Virus record (IMG/VR): IMGVR_UViG_3300030389_001511
Location: 1 to 30,875 of that record
Length of the DNA stretch: 30,875 nucleotides
Source: a virus
Direction: 5' to 3' (one strand)
Below are positions 23,592 to 30,875 of the stretch, one piece after another. The notes beneath the pieces are model-generated. The model was not told the DNA's origin, made no database searches, and saw only the letters and a program-made list of their open reading frames with translations. Position 1 is the stretch's first letter, and each line of letters begins with the position of its first letter. Both the position numbers and the translations under genes were made by a program.

Positions 23592-25898
23592 TTACTGCGA
23601 TGCGTAGGCTTGTAAATCTTGTCTTGTAGTATCATCTAAACCAGCACCGCCGCTAGCCCCTGTAGTACCTTGAGGAATTCCAAAATATGACAATGCCTCC
23701 TTGAATTGTCTTTCTATGTCGTTTCGCATGAGTCTATTTGCCTCCTCTAGCACTTCAGCGGTCATCTTCCTAGACCCAGAATCGGCTTGCGCTTGTATCC
23801 GGTAAAGCATTATGTTATCTCTTACTAGATTTGATACGTCAGTAAATATTCGTGATCTAGCAGCGGTATCTCCCTGAGTAGCTCGTATATTCGCTATATT
23901 TTCCTGCATATCTCTGTAGTTTCTATAGTAACTAGCTTGTGCTTCAAGTAATCCTTTCTGTGCCTCAAGTTGATCTTGTTTAAGGCCGAAGTCACGTTCG
24001 CTAATCTGGTCAGCTCTTCGCAGTTTCTCAAGCTCTACAATTTGCTTATCTAGCGCATCGTCTGTTGCACGTAACGCAGTGCTTGCTACGCCTAACTTTT
24101 GACCTAAGCTGCCACCACTAGCCCGACTAAACGCCGTAAGAAAGGTAGACAACGCACGCACTGGGCTTTCTCTTCTTTCCATAAGCCGCTGTATTTCACT
24201 TTCAAACCGGCTTGTATTTTCAGGTGTTGGGTTCTGAACAATAGTGTTTGCCAGCTCAGAAGCACTTGCTTCACTTTCTTGAGCAGGAGGCGCATCTTGC
24301 GCTCCTTCTTGCGCTCCTTCTTGCGTTGCTTCTATGGCAGCGGCTAGGCTTTCGTTAGCGATCTGCGGAACACCTTTCATAGCAGCAGCGTCAGCATCTT
24401 CTGTAGAGGCCGCAGTAGTTGTCTCAGGCGCAGTCCTAATAATTTCCTCTGCTACCTCTCGGTCGGTTTGTTGAGTGGGCGTTTCACCAGTTCGTCTAGG
24501 TTCTGCGCCAACAAGACCTCTTCCAAACCCACCTAATACATCACCTACATCGCTCAAGGTGGCAGAACCAAAATCTTCCGCTTCTGGGTCTGGGTATAAA
24601 AACCCCCCAATAATATTAAAAGGAGCAGAGAGAACATCTAAAGTTCTTGCTCCTTGAAGAAAACCGGGTTCTGCGTCTTCAGGCACTTCAGTTTTTAATT
24701 CTTCAAGACTAGGAACACCACTAAATAATGCACCATCTGTTTTTAAATCGTCGGTACGAAAAAAGTTTTCATCTAAAAGTTGTTTCCGCCTTAGTTGAGC
24801 AGCCCTTTGTTCTTCTGTTTCTCCCGTTAAACCACGCGCAAACTCTCTGATTTTAGCCAAAGACAAGCCGTCTCCGGAAGAACGCGTTTCGCTCTGTGCA
24901 TCTGCTAAAGCTGCTGCGCTTGGCTCACGCCTAGCTTGTGGTGCCCCTCCTGCCCCAGGTGCACCGCCCATATCTGCTAGCTCTGTTCTGTTTCTACCTC
25001 GTGGTTCAGGAGCTAAACTGGCTAGTCCTCCAGCCAATACATTACCGGCACCTTTTAACACACCAGAGAGGTTTTCCATCTGAGATTCAGACACGCTGTC
25101 ACCACGAGGTCTATTTAACTCTCGTGCTTTCGCTGCTTCGTATTCTTGCCTAAGACGATTCACCGTAGCGGTGCTAAGTCCTTCTAAACTCTCATACCCT
25201 TTGCTGGCTAAAAACATACCAAAATCTGTCACTGCACCTGGTATAGCAGGGCCAAATATTCCTACCTGTGGCATCAAACCACCGTTATCAAAACCAACAA
25301 TACCCCCAGATTGCATACCCTCTTTATCCATTCTCATCCGTGCATTCGTAATAGTCTGGGGATTGAAACTACTTAACCGCTCGTCAATACGAGCCTTAGC
25401 TTCCTCATTAGCGGTTTCTCTTAGTCTGAGTAGTTCTATAACTCTAGCCTCTACATCAAAAGGTGCAGGCTGCTCTTTTTCTTCACCGCCAAACAACCCT
25501 GCAATACCCGCTTTAACCTTATCCAGCATACCGGTTTCTTCTTGTGCAGGGCCACCATCACGGTATCCGACAATGCCTCCACTAGCAGCAAAGTTCATGC
25601 GCGGTGCCTGATTAGCTATACCGGACATGGCTCTCTGCATACGCGCCTGGTTTTGTCTTTCTTTTACCGCCATAGACTGTAATCTTTGTCCTACTTGCTG
25701 GCGCACATCGTTTTCTACAGCCCGTTCGTTTTGCGCCAATATACTGTTGGGGTCTGGTTGCCCTTGCATCAAAGAGTTAAGTTGTTTTCTAGCGGCTACA
25801 TCACGAGCTTTTAACTCTGACTTAAGTAACTCCATGATGCCGCCTCTCCTGTTAACGGGGGACTCTAAAGCGGCACTAAATTGTTCGTTTACACTCAT
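23592..25898 (-). CDS. Virion-associated protein with GGIVGxxxGG repeats and C-terminal coiled coil
   Basis: 768 residues, Ala/Glu/Gln-rich. The N-terminus is helical (residues 1-100). Two copies of a Gly motif, SGGIVGYRDGG (about 107) and SGGIVGFDNGG (about 197), are shared in style with the 997-residue protein upstream. The last third is a coiled coil (LKQDQLEAQKGLLEAQASYYRNYRDMQ, in pieces) followed by a helical tail. Proteins of this look sit between tail and internal-protein genes in marine podoviruses; the function is unproven, probably an internal or DNA-ejection protein. GGAG precedes the start, and the next gene follows after 11 nt. Confidence 0.75.
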   Translation of the reverse strand: MSVNEQFSAALESPVNRRGGIMELLKSELKARDVAARKQLNSLMQGQPDPNSILAQNERAVENDVRQQVGQRLQSMAVKERQNQARMQRAMSGIANQAPRMNFAASGGIVGYRDGGPAQEETGMLDKVKAGIAGLFGGEEKEQPAPFDVEARVIELLRLRETANEEAKARIDERLSSFNPQTITNARMRMDKEGMQSGGIVGFDNGGLMPQVGIFGPAIPGAVTDFGMFLASKGYESLEGLSTATVNRLRQEYEAAKARELNRPRGDSVSESQMENLSGVLKGAGNVLAGGLASLAPEPRGRNRTELADMGGAPGAGGAPQARREPSAAALADAQSETRSSGDGLSLAKIREFARGLTGETEEQRAAQLRRKQLLDENFFRTDDLKTDGALFSGVPSLEELKTEVPEDAEPGFLQGARTLDVLSAPFNIIGGFLYPDPEAEDFGSATLSDVGDVLGGFGRGLVGAEPRRTGETPTQQTDREVAEEIIRTAPETTTAASTEDADAAAMKGVPQIANESLAAAIEATQEGAQEGAQDAPPAQESEASASELANTIVQNPTPENTSRFESEIQRLMERRESPVRALSTFLTAFSRASGGSLGQKLGVASTALRATDDALDKQIVELEKLRRADQISERDFGLKQDQLEAQKGLLEAQASYYRNYRDMQENIANIRATQGDTAARSRIFTDVSNLVRDNIMLYRIQAQADSGSRKMTAEVLEEANRLMRNDIERQFKEALSYFGIPQGTTGASGGAGLDDTTRQDLQAYASQ

Positions 25899-25910
25899 TA
25901 GTCTGCTCCG

Positions 25911-26657
25911 CTAAATTAAATCAAACCTTTCAAGTAAATCTAAAACGCCTCCGGCACCACCTGCAAAAGACTGTAGACCTGTAGGCTGTTGATACTGATA
26001 GGACTGCGTGGATATGGGCAACCCTTGCAATAAAGATGTCCCATACTGAACTTGTCTATAAGGAAAATCTCTTTCTTCTTCAAACTGAGCTATGTCAGCC
26101 ATGATGCCTTGCTGTTCTATATCTCTTTGCCCTGCACCACCTACACGTTGCGCGTCCAGTGCACGTAGTCCGTATTCTCTGTCACGATCAAATCTATCTG
26201 TAGCGCGATCAAAAGCCTGAGCGTAACCTTGTCCCCGCACAGCAGCCATCCTGTCCAATGCACCTCTAGCTAGTTCCGCATCTGCTACCGCCTGGCGTGA
26301 CCCTCCAAATGCTCCTGCTCTTGCATACTGGCTGGCAAGCTCGTTTTGCGCTATTTGTGCATCTCTAGCAATACCTGCTAGTTGGGGTGCCAAAGCTCCT
26401 TCCAAGTATGGGTTCATGTACTGACTTACAGTATCTCCGGTAAAAGAACCTGTTGTATTTGCGTCAGGTATTGCCAGCGAACCCAGACCTCCAAAATACT
26501 GTGACTGTAAATCAGAAGCGCCAGCAGTTAACGGGCCTTCATAAGCCTGATAAGGCATCTGAGCCAGTGCTCTACCGCGCCCTAACATCTCAGTGACATA
26601 CGGCCCTGCGAAAGGAGATAGCGAGGACTCTATGCCTGTAAAAGTTGGATCAGCCAT
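25911..26657 (-). CDS. Virion-associated protein, Ala/Gly/Gln-rich
   Basis: 248 residues. The pattern MNPYLEGALAPQLAGIARDAQIAQNELASQYARAGAFGGSRQAV (read in pieces) followed by Arg/Asp-rich helix repeats (DRATDRFDRDREYG) is common in phages next to internal or tail genes, where it is usually a structural protein of unknown position. It is fully helical in its centre. TAGGAGC gives a good ribosome binding site that overlaps the stop of the upstream gene. Confidence 0.75.
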   Translation of the reverse strand: MADPTFTGIESSLSPFAGPYVTEMLGRGRALAQMPYQAYEGPLTAGASDLQSQYFGGLGSLAIPDANTTGSFTGDTVSQYMNPYLEGALAPQLAGIARDAQIAQNELASQYARAGAFGGSRQAVADAELARGALDRMAAVRGQGYAQAFDRATDRFDRDREYGLRALDAQRVGGAGQRDIEQQGIMADIAQFEEERDFPYRQVQYGTSLLQGLPISTQSYQYQQPTGLQSFAGGAGGVLDLLERFDLI

Positions 26658-26666
26658 TTTATGCTC

Positions 26667-29660
26667 CTAAGCTGGCATCATATTCATAGGGTTAATTTCT
26701 GGGCCTTGTCTAGTAGTCCCAGTGCGTTCATCACGCACCCTATCCATCATTGCGTATAATTCTTTTGCACCTGCATCTGAGTTGCCATTACCTAGATGAC
26801 TTACCACATCGGCAGGTATTACAAATTCTCCGTCACTCAAAGCGGCTGGCTGTGAACCCCCTATGGTAGCAGGTACAAGATCAGCCATTCCATCTGTGGC
26901 TCCTGCCAGATAGTTAGGGCCACCCAAAGAAGCTATGCCCCCCTGAGCCATACCTTCAGCTTCTTGGAGCCTAGCTGTAGCTTCTTCCCTAGCTTTTATT
27001 TGGTTTAAAAGCTCTGGATTTCTTTCCATAAATCTTCTTCTAAGCTCTTTGTCCCCCAAAAACTGTTCTATGAATGTAGACCCCGGTACAATAATCTTCT
27101 CACCTGTATCCGGATCGACGGCGACAACTCTGTCAAATGTTCCCTCTTCACCCATAAAGTCCCTAAGCCCTTCTAGGAAAGTTCTTTCTCCTTGTCTTCT
27201 CCTAAGGCGTTCCAGATAATCTGTTTCTCGTTGGAATTCCTTAGTCCTAGGATCAGGTGGCCCCATAGTAGGGCGGTTGGAAAGAGTTGTGGACATGGGG
27301 TTAAATTGTGGATTGTCGGAGGACTTTCCCATGTCGTCGAATAGGAGCCTGCCACCCTCTCTATATCCTGGCACCTGCGCCCTACGTAAATAGTCCGTAA
27401 CTTCTTCTACGGTGATATTTTTATACTCTGGATATGCAGGATTATTACCGAAGTAATCCACTATCTCTTGAGGGTTCGTCCGACCTTGCGCTGCAAGCTC
27501 TACTATTAACCCTGGTACACCGCCGGTATACCCCAAAGATTCAATTACTTGCTCTGGCGTTTGATAATTACCGCGTAGCAATTCTTCGATTACGTCACCT
27601 GTTGAGACACCAAACCGCCCTGCGGCTTTGGGTATAGTTGTTTCTCCGGACGCTATTGCTTCTGCAACTATATCGCGTTCTCCAGAAGTGTACTCACCAT
27701 CTACAGGTATTGCCTCGTAAGGTGTAGGTGGAGGTGGAGGCGGAGGCTGTACGACCACAGGTTGAGTCGCTGGTTGAGTAACTGGTTGAGCCACTGGTTG
27801 AGTAACTGGTTGAGCCACTGGTTGAGTAGCTGGTTGAGCCACTGATTGAGCCGCCGGTTGAGCACCTGTTAGCACATCTATCGCATCTGCGGATGTGTCC
27901 GCTGGTGTAGATGCTGCAAACGCTTCCGTGTCCAGTTCTGGAGTTGTAGCTGCTACAGCAGGAGCAGGGACTCCGATTCCTTGTAATACACCCTGTGTTT
28001 CTCCAGTGGGCACAAAGCGTGTATCTGTAAAATATCTGCGACCCATAGACCCCGGACGACGATCTGTCTGGTCAAAAGCATTGGGTAATAAACTACGCTG
28101 TGCAGTGTAATCAGGAATTCCACCTTGATATCCCGCAGGCTGCTGCTCATCGTCATCTAGTAACCCGAACAACCCGCCCAGAGCACTGGTAAGAAGAGCG
28201 GGCGCATTGTCAGATACAAACTGGCCCAGTTTGCCCCGCACTCCGGTGTTTCCGCTACTACCGCTCAGTCCGCTAGGTGTGTCATAGGAGTAAGCACCTA
28301 AGCTCGCAAGATAGGGGTCTTGTACCTTGTCACCAGTGTTAAATTTCTTCACTTGTCCACCTTCTGCGGCACGTTGCCGTTGGCTTCGTTTAATCAACTC
28401 CCCTAAATACTCGGGTATTATACTGTCGCTAGAAATATCATACAGCCCTGGTATGTCCACCAAAGGCCCAGGCTCTACAGTTACTGTTCGTGTGCCTCCG
28501 ATCTGTGTGCTACCACTACCACCGCCTCCACCAGCCGGAGAAGGAGAAGAAGAAGTTAGTTCAGCGGCTGTCTTTATCTCCGGCGCGGGTGTATCGTATC
28601 CACCAGCCACCGCTGGTAAACCTCCCAAGTCTGTTAATATTTTCTCTATTTCAGAGTCAGGCAGTGGTGTTCTGGCTACCGCAGATTTTTCTGCACTTGG
28701 TAGTCCTGTTCTAGTAATAGCAGGAGTCTCCGCACCTGGTAATCCTGTTCTAGGCACTGGGGGCAGTTCATCACCAGTAGACGCTCCTACAACAGAAGTT
28801 GTGTCAGGAGTTGTGTCAGGAGTTGTCAAAACATCTACAGCATCTGTTACTTTTGTATTGTCAGCTCCTGGCGTGAGGTCAACATCAAATAAACCAGTGC
28901 CTTCAGTGTCTTCTGCTGCGCTAAGGACTTGAACACCAGCTTTACCTACGTTGCTAATGGCGTCAGTAATTTGTCCCATGTCAGCGCCAGCAGGTAAATT
29001 TAACGCCTCTCTGGCAGCTTCTTGTATAACTACAGTGCTTATTTCTCCCAAGTCGGGCACTGTAGCTCCACCTGTCAAAATACCGAAAATTCTATTAACC
29101 GCAGCATCAAGAAAGGGATTATTCGTAGATATACCTGTTTGAGTCCCCAAAGGAGTGGTTCCGGTGTTTATAACTGGACTACCACTAGTTTGACCGTATA
29201 CAACGGTGGCTGCACTTTGTCTGGGTTTTCCTATTACTTTAGTAGGGGGTGGCAGATTTAAAACTTTAAATATCTTGTCTACCAGCTTGCGAGCTTCTGC
29301 ACCTAGCCCTTGCACTGCGCCGACGGCCGTTTGCACAGGAGTGCTATCTATAATAGCGTCTAGCACGGCTTGACCAGGATTAGCAGCAGACATACTAGCG
29401 GGGTTAAAGGCGGTGCTCCCAGGTGCAAACTGATTAGCCAGCTCTATATCATTATCTGGTATAAACGACTCTTTCTTAAAGACATTTTGTTTTTCCATGT
29501 CTCTAAGTCCTAGCGCATTAAAAAGTTGATTTTGCTCGCTAAAAGTTAACGGGTCAGGCTCAAATAAAGTACCAGACTGTTGACCCTCGCCCTTTATACG
29601 GTAAACGCCTGCACCGGGGCCAATTAACTGTTCTAATGTTGTTTGTTCTTCGTCAGCCAT
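26667..29660 (-). CDS. Large low-complexity virion protein with Pro-Val-Thr-Gln repeats
   Basis: 997 residues. The N-terminal 330 residues are Thr/Gly/Asp-rich. The central region holds a run of PVAQ/PVTQ tetrapeptides and then eight consecutive prolines. A helical part (EQVIESLGYTGGVPGLIVEL) follows. The C-terminus has QGGIASLGG and SDGEFVIPADVVSHLGNG, a conserved block I know from marine phage virion proteins. The domain order suggests a long flexible internal or tail component. GTAGGTAGGA precedes the ATG. Exact function is not known. Confidence 0.75.
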   Translation of the reverse strand: MADEEQTTLEQLIGPGAGVYRIKGEGQQSGTLFEPDPLTFSEQNQLFNALGLRDMEKQNVFKKESFIPDNDIELANQFAPGSTAFNPASMSAANPGQAVLDAIIDSTPVQTAVGAVQGLGAEARKLVDKIFKVLNLPPPTKVIGKPRQSAATVVYGQTSGSPVINTGTTPLGTQTGISTNNPFLDAAVNRIFGILTGGATVPDLGEISTVVIQEAAREALNLPAGADMGQITDAISNVGKAGVQVLSAAEDTEGTGLFDVDLTPGADNTKVTDAVDVLTTPDTTPDTTSVVGASTGDELPPVPRTGLPGAETPAITRTGLPSAEKSAVARTPLPDSEIEKILTDLGGLPAVAGGYDTPAPEIKTAAELTSSSPSPAGGGGGSGSTQIGGTRTVTVEPGPLVDIPGLYDISSDSIIPEYLGELIKRSQRQRAAEGGQVKKFNTGDKVQDPYLASLGAYSYDTPSGLSGSSGNTGVRGKLGQFVSDNAPALLTSALGGLFGLLDDDEQQPAGYQGGIPDYTAQRSLLPNAFDQTDRRPGSMGRRYFTDTRFVPTGETQGVLQGIGVPAPAVAATTPELDTEAFAASTPADTSADAIDVLTGAQPAAQSVAQPATQPVAQPVTQPVAQPVTQPATQPVVVQPPPPPPPTPYEAIPVDGEYTSGERDIVAEAIASGETTIPKAAGRFGVSTGDVIEELLRGNYQTPEQVIESLGYTGGVPGLIVELAAQGRTNPQEIVDYFGNNPAYPEYKNITVEEVTDYLRRAQVPGYREGGRLLFDDMGKSSDNPQFNPMSTTLSNRPTMGPPDPRTKEFQRETDYLERLRRRQGERTFLEGLRDFMGEEGTFDRVVAVDPDTGEKIIVPGSTFIEQFLGDKELRRRFMERNPELLNQIKAREEATARLQEAEGMAQGGIASLGGPNYLAGATDGMADLVPATIGGSQPAALSDGEFVIPADVVSHLGNGNSDAGAKELYAMMDRVRDERTGTTRQGPEINPMNMMPA
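27759..27863. repeat. 12-bp tandem repeat encoding PVTQ/PVAQ
   Basis: About eight or nine imperfect copies of a 12-bp unit (GGTTGAGTAACT / GGTTGAGCCACT on the + strand) lie inside the 997-residue gene and encode Pro-Val-Thr/Ala-Gln on the minus strand. In-frame units mean copy number can change without breaking the gene. Confidence 0.85.
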
Positions 29661-29667
29661 ATCCTAC

Positions 29668-30318
29668 CTACGGTGTCGGCAGCGTTTCAGGTAACGCAGA
29701 AATAAGGTTTACAGTTACTAGCGTAGACGGTACAACAGGAGCAGGGCTGGCTGCTGCCTGATGGTCTAGCGTTATATTCGTATCGTCTGAAGCCCACATA
29801 AGTTCTATGTACTGCCCTGCCTGTACGTCTATCGAAAAGGTATAACTAAACACGTTTATACTACCAGAACCAGCAATCACATGCTCTCTAGCTGTATTGG
29901 CTATGTCCACGCCACTCCTACGCACCCAGAAGTTTACTGTCTTGGTGCTGGCACTCGTGCTGTTTAGCTCCACCGAAAGGGCAAAATTATAAACCCCTGA
30001 GTGTGTCGGGGTTATCTGCGTTTTCGGTGATCCTGCTATGCTTATTGCTTCTCCTAAATAAGTGTTCTCAAACTGCAACGCATACGCAGTATTAGGCGAA
30101 GCCGCGTTCTGATCTACAGTAGAAAAGAACTTGGCGTTGGGAGTGCTTATAAAGCGGCCTCCGTAGTCTCCTGTTAACAAGTTTACCGTGTTAGATAAAC
30201 CGTTGAAAAACAAGCGTAATATGTTGTTTAGATCGTCTAAATACCCGCTTAACTGCGTGCCTCTGGGAGTTACAGGTAATGCAGGTGTAGTAACCTTGTT
30301 TATAAGGCTACTAGGCAC
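29668..30318 (-). CDS. C1q/TNF-like jelly-roll appendage or tail protein
   Basis: 216 residues starting at GTG 30318, which shares one base with the preceding stop (TAGTG). The N-terminal 60 residues are helical (YLDDLNNILRLFFNGLSN), a possible trimerisation stem. Residues 75-190 show the strand pattern of a C1q/TNF-like jelly roll (ITPTHSGVYNFALSVEL, VNFWVRRSGVDIANT, VQAGQYIELMWAS), typical of phage appendages or receptor-contact parts. The fold call is from pattern, not from search. Confidence 0.7.
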   Translation of the reverse strand: MPSSLINKVTTPALPVTPRGTQLSGYLDDLNNILRLFFNGLSNTVNLLTGDYGGRFISTPNAKFFSTVDQNAASPNTAYALQFENTYLGEAISIAGSPKTQITPTHSGVYNFALSVELNSTSASTKTVNFWVRRSGVDIANTAREHVIAGSGSINVFSYTFSIDVQAGQYIELMWASDDTNITLDHQAAASPAPVVPSTLVTVNLISALPETLPTP

Positions 30319-30875
30319 TACCCTCTCCTACCATCAGGCCGCATATCCACACGAGTCGCACCCAGTTTCCACGTAACTCCAGCGGCTGTAGACTCCACCT
30401 TAAACGACATTTGCCTACCACGTAGTCTGGTAAATACCTGCCCGGTAAACTCCTCTATGGGTGCTGTGGCTGTTCTAGTAACTGTAGCGTTGCTGTTACC
30501 CCCTACTGAAGCAGGGTCATAACGACCTGAACCAGAGTTTTCTAAGGGGTTTAACGTCAACACGGCAGCGGGTGAGGCTGCTGTAGACCCCTCAAATGTC
30601 ATATCGGGCAACATTTTGTTGACCAACATAAAACGATCACCGTCATCCAGGTCAAATTGAGTAGAAGTTATGCTAGCTGTAAATGCTGTAGCCACACCTG
30701 TTTCTTTGTCGTCCACACCTGTCTCGTGGTTTACGAGTCTATTGTTAAACGTAGCAGCTATGGGGAAGTCTCTTAAATCAGAGTCAAGCCACGCAGAACG
30801 GGACAGATTGCCGAAATACCACACATTCTCTACATAGTTGTAGATTACGTAGCGATCATTCTGAGTAACACCGTC
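30318..30875 (-). CDS. Podovirus tail/portal-region structural protein, N-terminus outside the window
   Basis: The frame is open to the right edge of the window; the visible part is about 185 C-terminal residues. QNDRYVIYNYVENVWYFGNL, SAWLDSDLRDFPIAA and the ending RLRGRQMSFKVES...GVTWKLGATRVDMRPDGRRG match the C-terminal half of a structural protein I recall from many podoviruses, resembling P22 gp10-like DNA-stabilisation/tail hub proteins. The GTG codon at 30824 is only an internal residue, because the conserved sequence continues upstream of it. The subfamily is uncertain. Confidence 0.7.
   Translation of the reverse strand, partial: DGVTQNDRYVIYNYVENVWYFGNLSRSAWLDSDLRDFPIAATFNNRLVNHETGVDDKETGVATAFTASITSTQFDLDDGDRFMLVNKMLPDMTFEGSTAASPAAVLTLNPLENSGSGRYDPASVGGNSNATVTRTATAPIEEFTGQVFTRLRGRQMSFKVESTAAGVTWKLGATRVDMRPDGRRG

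Overview
The window reads as about 31 kb of a tailed bacteriophage genome, probably a short-tailed (podovirus-like) marine phage. The evidence is a compact family A DNA polymerase without other domains, an AEP-type primase-helicase, an SSB-like protein with an acidic tail, several small nucleases in a tightly overlapping operon, and an opposing operon of very long Ala/Gly-rich virion proteins, including an 1880-residue 'large polyvalent' internal protein. There is no integrase, tRNA, rRNA or bacterial housekeeping gene. The host cannot be named from this sequence.

Region 1 (1-7263, + strand) is an accessory operon of cassettes separated by seven copies of a 17-bp near-palindrome (GGTACGGA-N-TCCGTACC). 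The cassettes hold two unknown proteins, a MoxR-type AAA+ ATPase, a protein with an HExxH motif and a VWA-like domain, two further unknown proteins, a small ribbon-helix-helix protein, and a 289-residue protein related to the C-terminal domain of IS110 transposases and to Nop domains. Directly behind this last gene lies a 656-bp array of 36-bp units. Each unit has two different conserved 9-mers (AGACAACCA and AACGAGTCA) separated by variable 9-nt spacers. This combination matches a TIGR-Tas RNA-guided system (Tandem Interspaced Guide RNA array plus a Tas protein with a Nop domain), here without a fused nuclease. The cassette ends with a palindrome and a strong intrinsic terminator.

Region 2 (7264-17941, + strand) is the DNA metabolism module. 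It holds a VRR-NUC nuclease (possibly leaderless), DNA polymerase A, a probable structured RNA, small ORFs, a staphylococcal-type nuclease, a Cas4/RecB-like nuclease, an HNH-like basic protein, an SNF2-type helicase, an SSB-like protein, an HTH regulator and an AEP-DUF927-type primase-helicase. Most genes overlap by 1-4 nt.

Region 3 (17938-30875, - strand) is the virion module read from right to left: the C-terminal part of a tail or portal-region protein, a C1q/TNF-like appendage protein, three long low-complexity internal or tail proteins, and the polyvalent protein. The two operons converge with overlapping stop codons at 17938-17941.
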